Source: Proteobacteria bacterium UBA1847 (GTDB taxonomy: Bacteria; Pseudomonadota; Gammaproteobacteria; Steroidobacterales; Woeseiaceae). From it: a stretch of 9,164 nt of DNA. Below, in pieces: positions 5,914-9,164 of the stretch. The stretch spans positions 506 to 9,669 of the forward strand of contig DDIP01000412.1 in assembly GCA_002338605.1 (NCBI GenBank), in the 5' to 3' direction. Under the pieces are notes generated by a model. It saw only the letters and a list, made by a program, of their open reading frames with translations. It was not told the DNA's origin and ran no database searches. Position 1 is the first letter of the stretch. Each line of letters begins with the position of its first letter. The position numbers and the translations under genes are program-made.

Positions 5914-7156
5914 TGGATAGCCTCTCCTCGAAATGGCCAACGGCGTCAAGCGCGCTGACAACACCATCTTCATGAAACCCGTTTCTCCAATACGCGCCAC
6001 AAAAAAAGGTACGGTCGTCATTCAGGTCGCGTTGCCGACATTGCGCTGCAACGGAATCCTGAGAAAAAACGGGATGCTCATAATCCACGGTACGAATGAT
6101 CTTTCCGGGATCAATCCGCCGATCGTTGTTCAACGTCACAAGGTACTGATTTTCCGCATCAAGACCCTGGAGAATATTCATGTTGTAAGTCACGGCTACA
6201 TGGGCGCTCGGGCGTTCCGGAACATGATAGTTCCAGGCCGCCCAGGCTTTACGGCGCTTCGGCATCAATGCCTGATCGGTGTGCAGCACGGCTTCGTTGC
6301 GCTGGTAGGGAATGGCACTACGAGTCCGTTGTTCGATAGCCGATGCATCCTGAAGTAGCCGTCGTGCCTGATCGCTGTGGCAGGCTAGAAAGACATAGTC
6401 AAAATTCTCAACGCCGCCACTCGTGGTATACACCTCAACTCGATCAACAAACCGTTTGACGGACTCGACCGGACTGTTCAGCCGGATTCGATCTATGTGC
6501 CCGGCAACCAGCTTCGCAACGTATTCGCGAGAGCCACCTTTAATCACGCGCCACGTTGGTCGGTCCTTCAACTGCAGCAATCCATGATTCGCGAAAAAAC
6601 GCACCAGAAACTTCACTGGCATCTCAAGTACGGAAACCGGTTCCGCTGACCAAATTGCCGCTGCCATCGGTATCAGGTAGTGCTCGATGAACTCCCGGCC
6701 GTAATCGTTTTCGCGCAAGTACGTACCCAGAGACTCGGTGTGGTCAAGGTGGTCGACGCTCGGCAGGGTTGTTTCGTTAAATCGGAGTATGTCGCGAATC
6801 ATCCGGTAAAACCGTGGTCTTAGCAGGTTCCTTCTCTGCGCGAACAATGCGTTTAGAGACGATCCGCTGTATTCAAGGTCACCGCCTTCTGCCTGTACGC
6901 TGAAACTCATCTCGCTCGCTTGTGACTCTTGGCCAATCTCGTCAAGAAGGCGAATGAAATTTGGGTATGTCCGGTCATTGAAGACAATAAAGCCGGTATC
7001 AACAGCAATTTTCCGGCCGTTCTCGAATACGTCAACAGTATTGGTATGCCCGCCAACATAGTGGCCAGCCTCATACACCGTGATGTCGTGCTCTGCTCGC
7101 AGTTGGTAAGCCGCAACATTCCCGGCTATTCCGGTGCCAATGATTGCGATCTTCAT
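5882..7156 (-). CDS. FAD-dependent amine-oxidase-like oxidoreductase (COG2907 type)
   Basis: This 424-residue flavoprotein has an N-terminal Rossmann dinucleotide-binding motif IGTGIAG (6-12) with the ribose-binding acidic residue in VYEAGHYVGG (27-36). A C-terminal FAD motif FFCGAYWRNGFHEDGV (384-399) closes the fold. It belongs to the flavin amine oxidase/phytoene desaturase superfamily, in the subgroup often annotated as NAD/FAD-binding protein. The start MKIAIIGTGIAG at 7156 places the FAD motif at the N terminus; the frame extends to 7213 but would overlap the lipocalin gene. The gap after the lipocalin stop is 4 nt. No transmembrane span is obvious. Next to a Cfa-like methyltransferase it could desaturate or oxidise an acyl chain, but the substrate is not known from the sequence. 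Confidence 0.92.
   Translation of the reverse strand: MKIAIIGTGIAGNVAAYQLRAEHDITVYEAGHYVGGHTNTVDVFENGRKIAVDTGFIVFNDRTYPNFIRLLDEIGQESQASEMSFSVQAEGGDLEYSGSSLNALFAQRRNLLRPRFYRMIRDILRFNETTLPSVDHLDHTESLGTYLRENDYGREFIEHYLIPMAAAIWSAEPVSVLEMPVKFLVRFFANHGLLQLKDRPTWRVIKGGSREYVAKLVAGHIDRIRLNSPVESVKRFVDRVEVYTTSGGVENFDYVFLACHSDQARRLLQDASAIEQRTRSAIPYQRNEAVLHTDQALMPKRRKAWAAWNYHVPERPSAHVAVTYNMNILQGLDAENQYLVTLNNDRRIDPGKIIRTVDYEHPVFSQDSVAAQCRQRDLNDDRTFFCGAYWRNGFHEDGVVSALDAVGHFEERLSNGKLYLRRAS
5921..5928 (-). promoter_or_regulatory. Strong ribosome binding site deciding the DUF1365 start
   Basis: AGGAGAGG on the minus strand lies 7 nt before the ATG at 5913, inside the last codons of the flavoprotein gene. It is one of the best Shine-Dalgarno matches in the operon and argues for this ATG over the upstream in-frame start at 6021. 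Confidence 0.75.
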
Positions 7157-7160
7157 GCGA

Positions 7161-7691
7161 CTACCATTTCTGCGGAACACGTTTGATCTGGGTCGTGTCA
7201 TAGCCCAGTTCACTAACCCGGGAAATCAACCGGTTGAAGTCTGCGTCCGAAATCGAAGGAGTACGCGCCATGATCCAGACGTAGTCGCGATCCTGCCGGC
7301 CAATGATTGTTTGCGAGTACTCGCTGTCGAGGTAGACGATGCGATAGTCCGCCTTGACAGGCCAGACGAAGCGCATCCCCCATCGCGCATTGGATCCCTC
7401 GTCAAGCACGAAGGCCTTTGGGTTGTACTGTTTTTCTTTGCCGTCGAAACCACCCTTGCGGAATGTAAAGGTCGTCGCAATTGTGCCGTCATCATTCAAA
7501 CGATAGGTCTCGACGGCGTTGTATGCCCCCTTTTCGAGAAATGTCGGTATGTTGGCAATTACGTACCACGGCCCCATGAATCGCTCCAGGTCCACATAAT
7601 CGACTGTTTTCATCTCAGGTCCTTTTGCCGCACATCCACCGAGCACTAAAACGGCAAGCGCGATCAGTACAGTTTTCGTCATGTTTTGCAT
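7161..7691 (-). CDS. Blc-type outer-membrane lipoprotein lipocalin
   Basis: This 176-residue bacterial lipocalin starts with a lipoprotein signal peptide (1-19) and a lipobox LGGC, lipidated at Cys20. Ala follows the Cys, with no Asp retention signal, so the outer membrane is the expected location. The lipocalin signature GPWY is at 40-43. The second half, VYLDSEYSQTIIGRQDRDY followed by WIMARTPSISD (119-149), closely resembles E. coli Blc. Such proteins bind fatty acids or lysophospholipids. The start at 7691 is chosen because it follows the upstream stop directly (TGATATG), allowing reinitiation; no good Shine-Dalgarno is seen. The ATG at 7682 (173 residues) is an equal alternative. Within this operon it may carry or recover the acyl chains that its neighbours modify. 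Confidence 0.92.
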   Translation of the reverse strand: MQNMTKTVLIALAVLVLGGCAAKGPEMKTVDYVDLERFMGPWYVIANIPTFLEKGAYNAVETYRLNDDGTIATTFTFRKGGFDGKEKQYNPKAFVLDEGSNARWGMRFVWPVKADYRIVYLDSEYSQTIIGRQDRDYVWIMARTPSISDADFNRLISRVSELGYDTTQIKRVPQKW

Positions 7692-7692
7692 A

Positions 7693-8349
7693 TCAAGAGA
7701 GCTCGTAGCGGAGAATGCGCCCGCCTTTCGCGACTGACTCCAGAGCGAGCCATTCGTTTTCGGTTGAATACCACAGCGTGACATCAATATTGTCCGCGGT
7801 CAGTTTGAAACGAGTCGCCGAAACTTTTGAACCACGGACTTCGAGCGTTTCACCACCAACTTTTTCAACACTGACATCGACGTACTCGCCAGTCTGTGGG
7901 TTAAGTAGTCGTTGCTGCCCAAGAAACTCTGGATTCCAGTACGCGAATGTCATGATGCATTGCGGCAATTCTCTTTCATGCTTGTCGCCATCGACGACAA
8001 ATACATCGCCGTCCAATTCGCCGGTGACTTTGCTGTGCTTGCCGTTGGCATTCGTAGTTGCATCCAGAGCCGTGAGACAATTGCCTGCCCACTGCTCTGC
8101 TGCTCTGTGCTCATAGGTATAGGCCGTGATGAAAAGAAACCGGTACTTGAAATTGGCCTCACTCTGTAACCGCTGTGTTCCGTCCTGCTCGGATAATTCG
8201 AAACGGTGTTCTCCAACTTTCTTATTGTCGAGATATACGGTGAAGTCCCAGTTTGAAAGTTGCGGCGACTTGCCATTAGCGGTTGAAGTCGATGAAACCG
8301 TAATGCTGAAAACGAGGACCGCAACGAATTGCCAAATCTTGTTTTTCAT
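7693..8349 (-). CDS. Secreted beta-rich protein, probably DUF6134
   Basis: This 218-residue protein has a Sec signal peptide (KNKIWQFVAVLVFSITVSS core, probable cleavage after STA near residue 24), so it should be periplasmic or envelope-associated. There is no lipobox. The mature part has alternating strands starting WDFTVYLDNKKVGEHRFEL (34-52), two cysteines (91 and 131) that could form a disulfide, and a repeated beta pattern to the C terminus. The WDFxVxLDxxxxGxHRF opening resembles the DUF6134 family; I am fairly but not fully sure of that label, and no function is known to me. The ATG overlaps the DUF1295 stop (ATGA) and has AAGGAGAT (plus 8356-8363) just upstream. The lipocalin gene follows one base after its stop. 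Confidence 0.85.
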   Translation of the reverse strand: MKNKIWQFVAVLVFSITVSSTSTANGKSPQLSNWDFTVYLDNKKVGEHRFELSEQDGTQRLQSEANFKYRFLFITAYTYEHRAAEQWAGNCLTALDATTNANGKHSKVTGELDGDVFVVDGDKHERELPQCIMTFAYWNPEFLGQQRLLNPQTGEYVDVSVEKVGGETLEVRGSKVSATRFKLTADNIDVTLWYSTENEWLALESVAKGGRILRYELS

Positions 8350-9143
8350 GAGCTGATCTCCTTCATTTTTGCGGCACGACGACGGGGCCCTGGGAAGAAC
8401 GCGTTGGTGCGGCGAATGTAGTCCGCATACTCGGGGCGGCGCTCGCTGATCGTGCTCTCAAGCATTGCTACACCGGAAACTTTCAGCAACAGCAGGCTCA
8501 TCAGCACTGGTGATACGATGCTCCACCATCCGCCTGCGCTTATTGCGAACAGGTAGAATGCCCACCAGATACAGAAGTCGCCGAAGTAATTCGGATGACG
8601 CGTGTATCGCCAGAGACCGGAGTCGAGAACCTTTCCCTTATTGGCAGGGTCTGCCTTGAAGCGTGACAACTGGTAGTCGCCACCCGCTTCGAATATGAGC
8701 CCGATCAACCAGAGTGTGGCCGCTGCGTAATCCAGGACGGTCAGAGCCGAGTGCGAACTGATCGATACGAACAGTGGCAGTGCAACGGCCCAGGCCAGTG
8801 CGCCCTGTAAGCCAAATACGATAAAAAGGCTCTTGAATCCGAAGCCCGGCTGGTTATTTTCGCGAATTGACTGATAGCGATAATCTTCGGGCTGGCCCCA
8901 GTTACGCACCGTGATATAGATAGACAGTCGCAGCGACCAGATTGCGACCAGCACAAGTACCAGGACTGCTCGCTCGGATAAGGGCTGAGCTTCGACAGCG
9001 AAAACAATGGCCGCTATCAGAAAGAACAGTGACCAGAGACTGTCCACGAAACTGACGTCTTTTTTAACCAGGCTGAATAGCCAGCTGAGAACTCCGACGA
9101 TCAGGATTGCACCGAGGGACAGCCAGTAGGGATTCCAGCTCAT
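8346..9143 (-). CDS. DUF1295 membrane protein, steroid 5-alpha-reductase-like
   Basis: This 265-residue integral membrane protein has about six to seven hydrophobic segments (about 5-26, 34-52, 57-78, 104-127, 134-152, 185-203 and 206-228). It belongs to DUF1295, part of the superfamily with steroid 5-alpha reductases and isoprenylcysteine methyltransferases. The cofactor-binding signature SGLWRYTRHPNYFGD (175-189) and the C-terminal Glu-containing helix followed by RRPEYADYIRRTNAFFPGP (235-253) are typical. Relatives reduce C=C bonds with NADPH, so this protein may reduce a lipid double bond; the substrate is unknown. The ATG at 9143 is preceded by GGCGAG. An upstream in-frame stop 3 nt before it suggests another gene of the same operon just outside the window. 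Confidence 0.92.
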   Translation of the reverse strand: MSWNPYWLSLGAILIVGVLSWLFSLVKKDVSFVDSLWSLFFLIAAIVFAVEAQPLSERAVLVLVLVAIWSLRLSIYITVRNWGQPEDYRYQSIRENNQPGFGFKSLFIVFGLQGALAWAVALPLFVSISSHSALTVLDYAAATLWLIGLIFEAGGDYQLSRFKADPANKGKVLDSGLWRYTRHPNYFGDFCIWWAFYLFAISAGGWWSIVSPVLMSLLLLKVSGVAMLESTISERRPEYADYIRRTNAFFPGPRRRAAKMKEISS

Positions 9144-9146
9144 CGG

Positions 9147-9164
9147 CTACTCGCCGCTATCCAG
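9147..9164 (-). CDS. Possible last codons of an upstream operon gene (partial)
   Basis: On the minus strand 9164 to 9147 can be read as L-D-S-G-E followed by a TAG stop, ending 3 nt before the DUF1295 start. That spacing matches the tight packing of the rest of the operon. Six codons are too few to identify a protein, and the frame is chosen only because of the stop position, so this is a hint that the operon continues to the right. Confidence 0.3.
   Translation of the reverse strand: MDSGE

Noticed and set aside
5914..6021. 36 extra N-terminal codons for DUF1365
   Set aside because: The strong Shine-Dalgarno at 5921-5928 and the family's usual start both point to the ATG at 5913; the extension would lie inside the flavoprotein gene.
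7134..7649. Plus-strand open frame (171 codons) opposite the lipocalin gene
   Set aside because: It is a shadow of the lipocalin coding strand with no recognisable domain.

Overview
The window looks like a piece of a gammaproteobacterial chromosome of moderate GC. The rimP-nusA-infB order, NusA with two C-terminal repeat domains, GabD of the Escherichia type, and a Blc-type lipoprotein lipocalin all fit that group. No family or genus can be named from the sequence alone. There are no tRNA or rRNA genes, CRISPR arrays, insertion sequences or phage genes.

Region 1 (1-2330, minus strand) is the transcription/translation operon rimP > nusA > infB. It is read from a sigma70-type promoter near 2295-2324. 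The ~150-nt leader holds two terminator-like hairpins and an intervening hairpin that could act as a switch. Only the first ~23 codons of infB look genuine. Around position 51-60 the reading frame runs without a stop into a sequence typical of the C-terminal part of a GlcD/D-2-hydroxyacid-dehydrogenase-type FAD-linked oxidase, so the left edge is probably a chimeric join.

Region 2 (2400-3860, plus strand) is a single complete NAD(P)-dependent semialdehyde dehydrogenase of the GabD type. It diverges from the rimP operon and converges on region 3 with only 8 bp between the stop codons.

Region 3 (3869-9164, minus strand) is a tightly packed operon. In transcription order it encodes a DUF1295 membrane reductase-like protein, a secreted beta-rich protein (probably DUF6134), a Blc-like lipoprotein lipocalin, an FAD-dependent amine-oxidase-like oxidoreductase, a DUF1365 protein and a Cfa-like SAM-dependent lipid methyltransferase. 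Every junction overlaps or is separated by at most a few bases, and the operon continues upstream beyond the right edge.

The gene set points to modification of acyl chains on existing membrane phospholipids: the methyltransferase would act on unsaturated lipids, the flavoprotein and DUF1295 protein would supply oxidation or reduction, and the lipocalin and secreted protein would work in the envelope. Related trios (flavoprotein-DUF1365-Cfa) are known near light or singlet-oxygen stress regulators in other proteobacteria, but no such regulator is in this window. The exact product cannot be read from the sequence.
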